Source: Pseudevernia furfuracea
Lineage: Eukaryota > Ascomycota > Lecanoromycetes > Lecanorales > Parmeliaceae
Direction of reading: 5' to 3'
DNA: 64,000 nucleotides
Assembly: GCA_022315425.1 (NCBI GenBank)
Contig: JAIUPT010000028.1
Coordinates: 1,116,001-1,180,000 of the forward strand
Shown: positions 24,065 through 35,962 of the stretch, piece after piece
How the letters are laid out: the number at the start of each line of letters is the position of its first letter
Numbering within the stretch: position 1 is the stretch's first letter
Translations under genes and position numbers: made by a program
The notes under the pieces: model-generated
The model's database searches: none
What the model was told of the DNA's origin: nothing
The model's input: only the letters and a program-made list of their open reading frames with translations

Positions 24065-25407
24065 CTAGCAAGGAATGCTTGCCGAGTAAGCCATGGCGAG
24101 GCACGGGCTGCAAGCTCCGGTGATGTCCCCAATGTCCACCGTCGTCTTGAGCCTAATCTGCCCCATCTCCATATCTGTGACTCGACCGCCGCCCTTGATG
24201 TCGCCCTGTGTGCCGGATTCGACGACGATGGGTTCCGCGACAATTCTTTCCGAGGACGACGTTTCCTTTTGCATGGAGCGTTTCGAGGAGACCAGGCGCG
24301 AGGAATCCTTCCTCGGGAGCGAGAACACGGAGCGCACACTCGTGATTAAAGGCCCAAGACGGCTCCCCTTCTTCAAGAGTGGAGCATAACAGGGTAGACT
24401 CGCACAAATGACCGATGCGCACGCTTCTATACTGGACCACATGATCATGTTCACGACGGGCGCTGAAATCTTTGTCAGTAGACTGAAGGCGTAGTCGATC
24501 AGCTGGAAGCCTTGCCGTCAAAGTTTACTGCATAATTGCCTAGGGCATAGTTGAGTTCGATGTTCCCTTCCATGAAACGTACAGTATAGACCAGGCGAGC
24601 GATTGAGGAGACAATACAGCTAGCGCCAAATATTCAGTCTGAAGCCTGACGTACGAGGTTTTCGGTTCGAGGGACTCACAAAATGCCGAGTCCGAAGATG
24701 CTGCTTGTTCCAATCTTCTGTATCGGGCTCATGTGGAGACGTCTGATGAAAGACATGGGAAGGCAGAGGATGCTGATATCAAGTACAATGTCCGTCACAC
24801 TTGAGCAAACATACATGACGGGATAATTCGTGGTAGGCGCGCAGACGATCCAGTTGCACCAGAGCGGCCAGACTTGAAAGAAGGTGGCGAAGAGAAACGA
24901 GACCAGCCAGGCGCCCGTGAGAAGTAACATGATGTTGATCACCACCGGAAACCGGCGAGCGGAAAAGAGTCGTCCGTAGAAGCAAAGTATCGAGAGCTTT
25001 ACAAAAGCTACCGCGAGCAGGTACCAGAATTGCAGCACGAATAAGACCTGTTCCCATTTGAGTACTTGCAGCTTAACATCGGGTATTCCACTACGTACTT
25101 TGAGGAAGGCGATAGCCTTTCCGTCACTCAACGACTCGAACGGAGTTCCAAAGCCGGCAGCAAAAACGCCAATGATGTTCGTAATCGCGAGGGCTGCAGA
25201 GAAGAACTTTGAATAGAACAATAAGCAGGGCACCACTTGGCACCAATGGTACATTCTTACCAACGCCGTCAAGATCATATAGTCATCGAGTTCGAGACGG
25301 ACGGCCTTGGGCCTGCGTACTTGGAACCGCAGCACGACCGACAGTATAGCTAGTACGACCAAGGCAGCGTTTGTGGCCACCATGGCGCGAGATTCAGCGG
25401 TAAGCAT
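24065..25407 (-). CDS. Integral membrane protein of the fungal SAT4/rhodopsin-domain family
   Basis: Start ATG 25407 (MLTAESRAMVATNAALVVLA). The domain shows seven hydrophobic segments and the family's LELDDYMILTAL, GFGTPFESL, FWYLLAVAFVKLSILCFYGR, WPLWCNWIV and VTDIVLDISILCLPM. It is spliced at 24677 (donor GTGAGT after GLGIL) to CIVSSIARLVYTVRF. The next junction has no GT donor in phase; a GC-AG intron (GACG|GCAAGG to TTTCAG|CGCCCG) joins NYAVNFD to APVVNMIMWSSIEACAS, which is the expected continuation. A Thr/Ser/acidic cytoplasmic tail ends at 24065. A GTAAGA...CTGCAG pair near 25257-25191 looks like an intron but its removal would shift frame, so it is left as coding. Function of the family is unknown. 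Confidence 0.75.
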
Positions 25408-26769
25408 TCCTACAGACTGTGCTTATTATTTGGATAGATGTATCATCAAGAGTTTTGCGAATAATGGCAAGATGTATGTAGAAGTCCTGGACGTCGGTAG
25501 ATTGTAGGGGTCCGGATATCACATGTCAGAGCCTTGGTATCAAAGGGAGTCGAAGGGCAACAATTTATCGAAATCGCGGAGTGTATTAGACCTGCATCGT
25601 CTTCGCCACAGAGGGCATACCTTGATTGCGGGGCATTCAGTCCGTATTGAGTTGGCCTTGTCATGCATGCAATGAGAACGTGATCAACGCTCGACCGTAG
25701 TGTACCTGAAACGAAACAATTACGTCTGACTCGCATTTACATGTGAGATTCGCCAAGAATGGTCACATGCCGCTGCAAAGCCGAAGGATTGCTATTGGGC
25801 TTCGAAAGTCCTCGGTTTGTAGATTTAGTCTCTCGTACCGTACTCTACACGGGCATCTTGAAGGTTTCAAGGCTTTTCTCTACTCGCTTCTAGACAGGCA
25901 GAGTCTCTCTTGAAGTCTGTCATGCACGGCATTGACCGTTGATGATTGGCAAATTGTGCCCCTCGAGACTGGTAGTCGATGATCCTGCCGCAGCATCATC
26001 AGCCGTATTAGCAGCTAGCCAATCGGAAATTTAAAGAATCGAGCTTTGCGGCAAGCGTCTCTCTCATCTCAAGACAGTACAGATCTCAATGTGCAGTCAC
26101 CAAGCCATACGTTCGTTCCTGGATCATACTTGTACAGGTACCCTTCCGTAGTATCCAATCTGCATGACTAGATACATACAAGTACCGATATGATTCCTGC
26201 ACATGAGAATCTTCCGGACAGAAAACCACGTGTGCTTCTAGGATTGGAGACGGAATTAGACCTTAAGGCGCAGTCGTAGTGGGATGCATGCAGCAGGCAA
26301 GCTGATTGAAGCGCTGAAACTTTCCGATGTTGTTGTCGATTCAGAGCATCAATTCAGAGAATCTATTTTTTATGGCTATAATGGTTTCGAGATGAGCGTT
26401 GGATGAGGCAAACTTTCATGGCCGATGCTGCTCTGGTCAAATTTCCGTTGCGTGTAGATGCGAGGGCTACGATTACGATTAGCAGCCGACGGATCCATAG
26501 TAACGGCCCACGTAGATCCTTTCCGTTCACTTGTTCCTATCTGGACCGAGCCACGCCTGCCCGCATTAGCGCTGACTGTATTCTCCGCGCTCATCCAACG
26601 ACCACTGATTTTGTTGTCTGAACGCAATGAGATTAAAATAGCAGTCTACCCGATGATAAGAAACCCCGCACGGCTTCTAAAGTTTAGACCAGGGCATGTG
26701 CAGATTTCAAAAACCCGATAAGCAGCTGGGGGCTAATCGAGACCATCGATAGTAAGGTCAGTTGACAGT

Positions 26770-26935
26770 CTAAGGTGTACCCCATAAGTGAGCCTCAGGC
26801 GTAAAACAGTATGCCGAGTAGATGCATCACTGTACGAAGCATACGAAGCATTAAGGCACAGTTTGGCAAGAGGAGGGCGGGGGAAATAACAGAAATTGAT
26901 AGAGTAGTTTGTCTATGGTTGAAAGGCGGCTCAAG
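26770..26935. repeat. Diverged dispersed repeat, copy B
   Basis: Colinear partner of 23042-23205 in the same orientation, 3.7 kb away. See that entry for anchors. Transition-rich differences suggest decay by RIP or ordinary cytosine deamination. Confidence 0.6.
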
Positions 26936-27467
26936 TTCAGCGGCTAGAGTGATGTAGAGCTAAGAGAACAGGTGGGAACTATTCCGGTCTAGCGTCCCTT
27001 GGCATGCTTGGCACCCCCTGAAGGCATTTCAGCCTCGTTGTAGCTATTCTTCCTCCTGATAATGATCATGGTTAGGTTTCAGTTTTGCCTCTTCGCCCTA
27101 TCAACTATTCAACAGCATGTTCTTCTTACTCTTTGTAATCTGAACTCGATTCGCCGATGGATAGCCGTACAGTACATTTCCATCTGCGATGGAATATGAG
27201 GCTGGGTATGACTTGCACAATTCTTTTGGCGTGAAGTTTTGAGGACAACCACCAGAATTTGACGACTTCTCACATACGGAATACGTTTGTTGTTTTCAGT
27301 CGATGATCGTCAACTCCAGATTCTCAGAGTCTCACCCGTCTGCGTCTCAAAGTCTTGTGGAGCGAGCATCAGGTACCGTATGTATAAAGTGCAGACATTA
27401 AGTATACGAGGCCAATGACCCGAAAGCTACTCTAGTTTCCCTTACTGATGCTGCTCGAGTCCAACAA

Positions 27468-27752
27468 CCTCCGTGTAGGTTTCGTGATTCGAAGATGTCT
27501 ATAGACCGTCTATACAATGTTGTAGTTGGTCGCACTGCTGTGAAAGCCCGTCCAACGCCTAGATTGTTTGATAAGTGCTCCAAGCTGCGCTTTGCTTCCA
27601 TATGACGTCTTAGGTAGGTATCTCAGTCTTCTACTGTGGTGTAGGAGTGTTAGATGTTTCAAAACCTCAATGTAGGTGTGGAGGACGTCCAACACCTTTT
27701 GATTAGTTTGAGAGATACCCCAAAGTGTGCCTTGCTTCCACATGACCTCTTA
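27468..27752. repeat. Two-copy diverged tandem duplication, about 145 bp per unit
   Basis: Both units end in near-identical text, CTTTGCTTCCATATGACGTC versus CCTTGCTTCCACATGACCTC. They share GTCCAACGCC/GTCCAACACC about 60 bp earlier and a TGTAGGT motif further up. Again most differences in the matching blocks are transitions. Confidence 0.6.
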
Positions 27753-27921
27753 TTACTCTCATATTGTGGTTAGAACAGAGTCTATATGACTGCTCGTCTT
27801 CTCCGCACCTTTTGCGAAGAAATTTCTGTCCACCAAGAAGCCATTAATCCCCTCCTTCTCATCTCAATTTGCTTCGTGAGAAGTTCCGAACGCCCCTTCA
27901 TGCGCCCCCGCCTTCTCGAAA

Positions 27922-29073
27922 ATGAAGAGCCTCCTCGCTAACACAGTCCTTACCCTCCTCTCCGCCGTCTCCGCCACCGCCAACATCATTAAATGCGACA
28001 ACACAACAGCTCTCTCTCAGGCTTTCCACAACCACCTACAACAGAAGAGCTCTCTCAAGCAACAGCACTACCCACGACCAAACCATAGACCCCCAACCCT
28101 GTAACCCAGCTTGCTCCAATAACTGGAAATACCAGACCGCAGCTGGTCTCCTCGTCGGCAACACCATGGACAACAGATGCAACCTGAACGCGAACGCCTC
28201 CCCCGTCCGCGGCTACAGCACCGCCTGCACCCTCTCCGATACCCCGAACTTCTGCAATAACGAAGAAGACCCCTGCACCCTCTGCCCCTACCACTGGAAA
28301 CACTAGACCGAAAATGGCAGCACCACCAGCTCCGACCGCATCAACAACAGATGCAATCTGAACCCGAACGGCTATCCTTCCGCCGGCTGCTCCACCACCT
28401 GCACCCTCTCCGGCCCTGAAACCTTCTGCAGCATCACAGACCAAGATTGGTGCTCCCTCTGCCCCTTCGGCTGGGGCGATGTCCGTCTCGGGGGGGGGGA
28501 CAAGCGCTCACTCGAAGAACGCAAGGGCAGCCGCAGTGGTTCCTCCTGCTGGAACAGTTCCGTCGTCAACGGGACGAATTGCGGGATCCCCGGCTGCGAC
28601 TTCCACCCCCCGCCCGTCGGGCCCGGGGAGCCCACTCGCTCGAGGCTAGGTCACGGGCTGGGCCGACGTCGCCATCCTCCAGAAACGCGCTTCCGCAACT
28701 TCGCTCTCCAGCCCCGCGGACGTGTCCGTCTGGGACGCCCGGCGCGTCTGCGGCCGAATCGGAACCTGGTGGGGAGCGTTTCCGATACCAATACGCTGTT
28801 TGTCGATCCGGGCGACTGCGACGAATGTAGCTGTCAGTCACGGGCCGCTTGCCGTACGTGCTGGATGTTTTGCCGGTAACGAACGGACAGGAGACGGAGG
28901 ATGATAATGGTTTTCGGATTTCTTGTGCTGGGTTGACGTACTTCACGAACGAGACCACTTATTGCGACCAGGGGTACGCCAAGGCAAAACATCATGGGTG
29001 GGATGGGACTACGCGGACTCGGGATTTCGGGTTTCCGACCTGTTCCGTGGCCGGCGGGGAGGGTGTGTTATGA
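27922..29073 (+). pseudogene. Broken secreted cysteine-rich repeat protein gene
   Basis: Starts well: MKSLLANTVLTLLSAVSATA is a signal peptide. The frame is lost near 28045; the continuation in the next frame gives TIDPQPCNPACSNNWKYQ and a cysteine-rich unit ending PCTLCPYHWKH, then a TAG at 28304-28306. A second unit with the same pattern (NNRCNLN, CTLSG, FCSITDQDWCSLCPFGW) follows. A 10-G run at 28490-28499 precedes another loss of frame. C-terminal protein-like sequence (GFRISCAGLTYFTNETTYCD) resumes at 28849-29073. At least two frameshifts and one stop make it a pseudogene or a gene with unresolved exons. Codon use is GC3-rich, unlike the AT-richer flanks. Confidence 0.6.
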
Positions 29074-30090
29074 TTGGGTGGAGGACTGTCAGACTATGTA
29101 TCCATAGAGTGTTGCTTATGGTCGATGGATATTCAGGCTCAACTCATGTCGATGGTCATATCTAGTGCTTATTGCAAAACCGGAAGGCATCGGTGTAGCT
29201 CCTTCTTGTGTCTCTGGGTACACTTGTTGAAAATTTTGAGTGTTTGGCAGGACACATCCTTGTGATTAGTGTCCTTAATCTCTTCCCACGTGACCAATGG
29301 ACTAATTCGACAAAACATGAGGCTATACAGAACGTAGATAGTTGATCGGGCCATCCCAACGCCAGGATCTTGAAATCAACAGAGGTCTGACCAGACGCGT
29401 TCTCGTATTCAAGCGTTAGAAAAAACTCTTATACTTATAGAAGCACAGATCTAAAGTGAAAAACGAAGCTATATATGTAACAGGTGTGAGCGAATAAGAC
29501 GAAAGATTGCTATTGCTCTAAAAGAGATTAATTCGAATAAAGAGTCAAACGCTGATAAAATGCAGCTACTTATGCTGCTCTCAAATGAGATTCATCCTCT
29601 GCAAAGGACACGTCTACCGAATCCATGAATAGCATCAAAAACCGGCCATGCGATATGCGATGTTAAGGCCCACTAAACCCCTGTCAAGCAGGGCCGAAGA
29701 GAAGGATCTAGCGTTCGTAAGAAGCGGACCTAGAAGTCTGTTGGGCCAATCATGTATTATGTGTACCCAATTGGCCTCAGAAGCATGTCCTGCAAACCAT
29801 GTCCCGAATCCCATTCATTTATCCTGCACCATAGTCAGTTTCCTTAGTCATGCCCCAGATAACAGAAGAATTACAGAGATAAAGTCATCCCTATCCTCAT
29901 CCAAAAGTGGAGACAGCGACAATTGCCTCCTCGACCTTTCATTGTTACCTCTCTCACCTCGAAGATATCGTCATCATTACTAACCACTCACCACTCCATT
30001 CTCATCTTACTCGTGCAAAATGTAATGAGCCTTGAATTCACTTCCGCCTTGAACCTGAAGAAATAGTATCGATAAAATTTATCCGCAGCA
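29074..30090. other. Intergenic, no gene seen
   Basis: About 1 kb, moderately AT-rich, with only short frames and no recognisable motif. Confidence 0.45.
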
Positions 30091-32508
30091 CTATCCATAC
30101 TTCTTGTCAATCTCCAGCGTCCGATACTCTGCCGCAAGTGTCTTGTCGCCGAAGAGAATCTTGACGTCTTCCTGATTCACAGCAGTACCACCCGATGTAG
30201 GCAAAGCCCTAACACGCACGTGCGTGCTCATCGTCCGGTACCGCTCGATGCCCGCGGACGCGTTCTCGAACACATCGACGGCACCGGAAGCCCCAGGCAT
30301 GCTCGACTTGGCGGTCAGAACCATGAGTTCCAAAAACGAGTCCCATGCGTCGCAGCAGACGCGGGTCCGAAGTATGTATGCGACATGGCCAAGCGCGAGC
30401 GCCGCGTGCAGGAATAACACCGTCAGCGCAAGGTAGTACGCGAGACTGTCGGCTCGATAGGCGTAGCCGCCGACGACGGCGGACCAGTGCAGCTGGGTAG
30501 CCGTACCTACGGGAGGTGGAAACGCGTATGTGCCCGCCAAAAGACTCTGCTGGCTCGACGCCGAATTGTCCCACGGCAGCAGGTTCAGCGCGTCGGAGAA
30601 TTGCGTAGAGGAGCCGCCGTTGGCGGTGTACCCCTGTCGAGACATGCCGTCTGCGACAACGGTTGCGATGATGGTTTCTAGCACAGAGGGCACGTCATTC
30701 CAGTGGGCGATAATGCCGGTGCTGTTGTCCATGCCCAGGTCTGTAAGAAGGGCGGCGAGGCTGGTCCAGCCGGACGTGCTGTTGCCGAGGAGAGGAGTCA
30801 GGATGTTAAGCCAGTCTATGTCGATCTGGACTCGTCGCCAGGAGCCGTCGTCGATAGGAAGGAAATTGTATTGGTAGCCTGTGAGATCAGGTATGGGCCT
30901 AGTGTTCTGAATTGTAGCTGATTGAACGTAGTCTGCGTCTATATCTCCCACGGGCCCGCCAGTGTAGGTCGCCTTGGCCCATCTGGCGTCGATAGAGCAG
31001 GTAAAGGTTGTCCCCGTGCTGCTAGACTCGCTATCCGGAATCTGCACACTCAAGAAAGCGCTGGGTACATCGGTTGTGTTTGAGTTGTCGCTCAATCGGA
31101 CGGCCTCGGGAACCGTTATCCATTGTGCACTTATATTAGACGATATGAAAGGAATTGTTTCAATCAAGTAACTCAGATCGAGGCGGAAGCCGTATTCTGG
31201 TAGATCGGGGTACTTGGCTGAAATTAGCGTCATCATCCTAGGATAAAAAGCGGGCCAAGGTCAGGGGATAATACTTCCAGCTGAAAGCCCGAGCTATTGT
31301 AGAAGAGCGAGTCCGTTATAGCACAATCTGCTCGTACCGCTGGAAGCCAGCTCTGTACGGAACCTATGGTCTCGTTGAATACTCGATACCGAAGCGTATG
31401 GTGCCAGCTTGACACAGAGATTCCTTTTAGGGCCGCGTACCAAGCTGCAGCGACATTCTTTGAAAGTACCCCAACAGCCACATGAATAGCAAGGACCCAA
31501 GTCTCTGCCACCTCGCCTTTTGATCGTATGACAAAATCACGTTTGAGTACGCCGTCATCAATGATGAGATCAATTCCACTACTAAAGTGCCTTTGCTGGA
31601 AGGCTTCCGCAAGCGACGAATAGCCAGCCCAGATGCACCCTGAGGAGTTCAAGGCTCCAGTGCTCAACTTTTGCATAGTAGGGTGTTCACAATCAGGGTC
31701 TCCTATAGACGAGGCTGTCAGCCTAGAGGGCCAGAGAGAGTCCTCGTCGCCTGCAAGCCAAAAGGAGGCACCTCCCGCCGGCCAGTTTGACCGCTGAGTC
31801 GGAATCAATAACAAGGCGGCGGAAGGTCCAGCGAAGAGTGAAATAAGGCTGGATGTGAGAATGAATAGGCCGAACAGCAGTCGCTTAGGGCGGCGGGCGA
31901 AGCCAGCAAGGCCAAATCGAAATTCCGGAGATATGAGATACTCCATCTCGGTGAATTGTTGTTTGGAGGCCAAGATCCCCAAAGGCAAGCCTTCGGGTCC
32001 GAGCAACTGGTGGCGCAAAATATCCATGAGAATTATTCCCAGAGAAGAGACAATAAGCAATTCCTGTCATAAGCAAACGCGTGAGCTAGTGGGAGATCAA
32101 GAAGGTGAACACAACTACCAAAAGTTTTGCTGTCACCTGCAGGCATAGTGTGTCAAGAGCCTGGTACACTCCGCCTACCAGACCCTGCAACTCTGAGCCG
32201 ATAAAGTAACCGGCGAGGTTGAAATATGCTATAGTCGTGGTCGCAGACACTGCCAAGAGATGAACCGAGCATCGGAACATAGCACGCTTGAGGCCTCTTT
32301 TGAGAACGATTTTCTTCTCTTCATTCTCATCTCCACGCCACAAGCGCTTCAAAAATGTACCTATGGCATCACGTAGTCTCCATGAGACGTTCCTAATCCT
32401 TTTGCCGCAAGATTTGAAATTGTTGTGAATGCGTTTGCTCAGCGCTGATCGCGAAGCAACTCTGCTAATTGCGGCTGCTTTGGCGGGAGGAGACTGCATC
32501 TGAGACAT
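30091..32508 (-). CDS. Large fungal multi-pass membrane protein of unknown function, probable frameshift
   Basis: Exon 1 is 32119-32508 (start MSQMQSPPAKAAAISRVASR). A 55-nt intron (32064-32118, donor GTAGTT) joins TAKLL to ELLIVSSLGIILMDILRHQL. The second coding block runs to 31233; the third, in another frame, is 31236-30091 and begins MMTLISAKYPDLPEYGFRLD. The two blocks read as one family sequence (DLGPLFILG then MMTLISAKY), but they are out of phase by one base at 31233-31238. A 37-nt GTATTA...CTGAC...CCTAG segment sits there and looks intron-like, yet its removal does not restore phase. Four or more membrane helices and an NxS/T-rich ectodomain are visible. Total about 780 residues. Either a one-base deletion or an assembly error. 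Confidence 0.6.
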
Positions 32509-34285
32509 TTTGCAGGGGTTTTAGATAGCCTAAGGTATTTCTAAAAAAGCAGTGGATGAGCTCGCGAGGATGCGTATGTATATCACCGAGGGCGGGGCTG
32601 AGTCTCAGAGAAGATGTGGAGCCTGCGCCTCATTCGTACATACATAATAATGCATTTTTGTCGCAACTGGACGCGAGTGCTGGTTGAGGTTGCCAAAGCA
32701 CGGCTCCCATCCCAAGAGTGGTGTGGACCATTGGCCTCGTCCGTCACCTGGACTGCGGAATCTTCCACCTTAGGTCTACCTTACTGATGTACTTAACAAG
32801 TTGGTTGACGATTAATTGATCATGAAATGAGTAAATGAAATCCAAGAAGCAATCCTCAATATCATTCCGAACAACAGGTCAGCCAAATTCCAGAGCAGAT
32901 CCAAGCAAGCGTACTGTACCTTATTCCTTCACGCGGAGCGTTATTTGGGATCTTGGCGCGAGAGTCTTGGCGTCCAGGACTTTCGGTGCAGACCTCTGTA
33001 CTAACAGCTACACCATATATGACTTTTCTACCCCAGTGTATTCCACCGACACCCTACATTCTGTGACCATGCCTGCAATCTCGATTGACTAGCAGCTAAG
33101 CTCAATATGCTATTGGGAGTGTAGATTAGTGAGTCGAGGCAGGCAGGAAGAGTGTCCGGCTTATACCCACGATTAGGACAATAGGAGTTTGAGGCGCCGT
33201 CGACAAGATCAGACCACCTGCAACACGAGAGTCGAACCAGCTACAAGCATCAACACATACTCGCCCCTGTCAAAACTGATTGCCGATTTCAGCCCCACTT
33301 AGCAACATTACCGGATTTTCATATCATCTACCCCAAGTCCGATCTGATAGCTACATCTCCACTACTTTTAAGCTGCTAGCTTATCAGATATTTTACCAAT
33401 GCGCGTCTGTACTTGCAGCTACCAAAAGTCGTTTCATAAAATGATGAATCAAATATTTGGTGAGGGCGCTCGGTAGGGCTGAAATCAACAATCAATTTGG
33501 AATGGCTCGAGTGACAAGAACGAGCCTCAGACGGGCATCAACATACCACAGCTTTTCCTCCTACCAGATATTGCCACCAGTCATTCAGCATATCTTCGAG
33601 TGAATCACAGAGTCCTGACGCTTCTTCTCCTTTGACATAAATCGAGCATTTCAGACTACAGAACTAATTGCTTGGAAATTGAAGCACGTTGAAGTGTCAA
33701 GAACACGTGATGTGAATGTGCCAAGTACATGCCTGGTGACCCACCGCAAAGATTCCCCCACTCCACCGTCAAGTACCGGATAACAACATCACCAACGCCA
33801 GAGAGTCGAGATCAGTCTACCTCTAAGAACGACTCCTGGGACTTCGAAACTCCTGCGCAAGTAATAAACCGTGCATTCCGAGAATATATTCCCAACGCAA
33901 GGCCCAGAAAAACAGGTAACACCCTCATACAGCATCACCGCCATCACAGTCACGGAGTTGAGGACGGTCAGCAAGACTCAGTACCACGTTTGACGAGCAC
34001 AGAACAAGGTGTTCATTAAGCACATACAAATATTAATCACATATTCATCGGCATAAAATGACGACCCACCGTAACCGGTGACTCCCAGCTTCAACATTCA
34101 ACGGAGACCGCCCGGAACCACAAGTCTACAGATTCATCTCCCTACGTTGCTTTTACCCCATCGTCACAATTCACACCACAGGGAAGCTTCCCAACAATTC
34201 AGATACCTCAGCGGATCTGTTCGATAGGGGGAGCAGGAGGCAGCCCACCGCGTTCCACAATCTGCCGCGCACCTCGGACTACGCC
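32509..34285. other. Intergenic, no supported gene
   Basis: 1.8 kb. A frame at 33729-34019 (MPGDPPQRFPHSTVKYRITT) has a His-rich end but no domain and no splice partner. Nothing else was recognised. Confidence 0.4.
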
Positions 34286-34867
34286 ATGGCATCATGCAGC
34301 TTTGACTTTGTATTCGAGGAGATCCCGCAGAGCACAAAGGATTACTGCCTCCGTTTTCCTTGGTTTACCACTCTCCTGAATGACGCCTCTCTTCAGCCCA
34401 TCCAAAGCCCAGAACGTCGGATCGAAAGTTCAAACGGCAATGCATTTTTTGCTCAAACGCTTAATACCAAAGACACAATACACGTGTGTCAGTCTTTCTA
34501 CAAATTGCCGTCACATGTCACTGTCCCTGGTGGCTCACCGAATTTGGGAGAATTGCAGAGATTTTATTCGTTTGGCAGCGGATTGGATGGGCATGAGGGC
34601 TTCTGCCATGGCGGCAGCTTGTCAACAGCTATGGATCAAACGATGGGAACCCTTGCCTACGCTTATCCAAACACCCATCCATACACGAAGTACCTCCATA
34701 TCAACTTCGAGAAGCCTTTTCGTACTCCAGGAGCTGTACTTTGTCGTGTTTGGCTCACAAGGATTAACGGTCGTAAGCTTTGGGTCTCCGGCAGGATGGA
34801 AGATGGTCAAGGGAATCTCTACATAACAGCGGAAGCATTGTTTATGACCGTCAGGCCAAAGCTCTAG
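34286..34867 (+). CDS. Hotdog-fold thioesterase (PaaI/4HBT-like)
   Basis: Intronless, 193 residues. The hotdog core runs from about residue 100: GLDGHEGFCHGGSLSTAMDQ, where HGG marks the turn into the central helix, then TMGTLAYAY, TKYLHINFEKPFRTPGAVLC and GRKLWVSGRMEDGQGNLYIT. The family hydrolyses acyl-CoA or related thioesters; fungal members of this type are mostly uncharacterised. The N-terminal ~90 residues (FPWFTTLLNDASLQPI) are typical of the fungal subgroup. It stands alone among accessory genes, with no pathway context. Confidence 0.85.
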   Translation: MASCSFDFVFEEIPQSTKDYCLRFPWFTTLLNDASLQPIQSPERRIESSNGNAFFAQTLNTKDTIHVCQSFYKLPSHVTVPGGSPNLGELQRFYSFGSGLDGHEGFCHGGSLSTAMDQTMGTLAYAYPNTHPYTKYLHINFEKPFRTPGAVLCRVWLTRINGRKLWVSGRMEDGQGNLYITAEALFMTVRPKL

Positions 34868-35962
34868 GATTTGTGATACATGAAACAGGTTCGTGCAATA
34901 CGACACGATTTGTCGAGTTGTCTGAATCTGATGATAACAGTGTAAGCAATCACAGGATTCCTGCCCCATTGGCCCCAACTTGCCCTTGGCCACGCCAAGA
35001 AATCCTGTTGCACCGGGGGGCCGGCATTTTTGGCGCCAGTCCAGGATTTAAGACGCGGGAATTGGGCAGTGCTGACACCATCAGCGATTTCAATGATCTG
35101 TCCCCATACAAGGGGTGGTGTTCAAAGGGCTGACATCCGATTGGAGCACGAGGCTCTCAGTTGTAAGATGTACACGAGCTATAAGCTAACCACCGTGCAC
35201 CTATCTCCTCTCGCCTATGCAGTGCCTAAGCGCCTCCGCAAGACACAGGCATAAATAGAAAGGCATCTCTCTCCTTGACCTCCAAATTTTTGAGAAATTA
35301 AAACATTGCCAATCCACGTATAACCATCATCGCATTCACAGTAAAGCTCATCATGAAGTTCAGGCCGTTTATCCATCGCAGAGCTGAGGCTGAGAAGCAA
35401 GACCTGCAGGCGTATCACACTCATATTCAAAGTCTCCGCAAAATTCCCCGAAGGCGCTTTCGTTCCGTAGCCCTAAGAACATATCAGAACTCAGAGACGA
35501 AGCTGGTCTTCTCAGACATAACCTAGGTACGTTTGAGAGACTGCCTTGACTGATATCGATGTTTCTTCCTAATCTCTGTGTAGGCACTCGTGCGGAAACA
35601 GCAGCGATCCGCGCCTTTGCGGAACAGAAGGGAACCAAATAGAGCGAAACATGCCAGAAGTCTTTCTTACGCATAGAGCGAGGAAGGGATATGGAGGGTA
35701 ACAGAAGGGGGGGCCAGGGGGCGCTGTCAAGGTATTTACAAGATTATATCGGGAAAGCGCCACCCAATTCCCGGGGGAACGCCAGTCTTTATCGTGCCAT
35801 CAGTTCACCGATGCATCCAAGCCCAAATCCAACAACATTCCTCACTCGGCCCACCTTCTTTTGCCTATGTTTCTTGCCGTCATTCGCATACGTTTCCCTC
35901 CCATCCACCGACTACATTGACTACCCACCCATCCATCCTCCACCCCCTTTCCAAGCCTCGAT
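34868..35962. other. Intergenic; possible small spliced gene on plus strand near 35400-35641
   Basis: Two plus-strand segments join in phase across a GTACGT...TGTGTAG intron (35526-35581): SPKNISELRDEAGLLRHNLG and TRAETAAIRAFAEQKGTK-stop. The joined text looks protein-like, but no start codon or further exon could be placed, so no gene is called. The rest of the 1.1 kb shows nothing. Confidence 0.3.

Larger units (their letters stand above)
25408..27921. other. 2.5-kb gene-free stretch with repeats
   Basis: No gene was recognised on either strand. It contains repeat copy B (26770-26935) and a two-copy tandem duplication (27468-27752), both listed separately. Confidence 0.45.
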
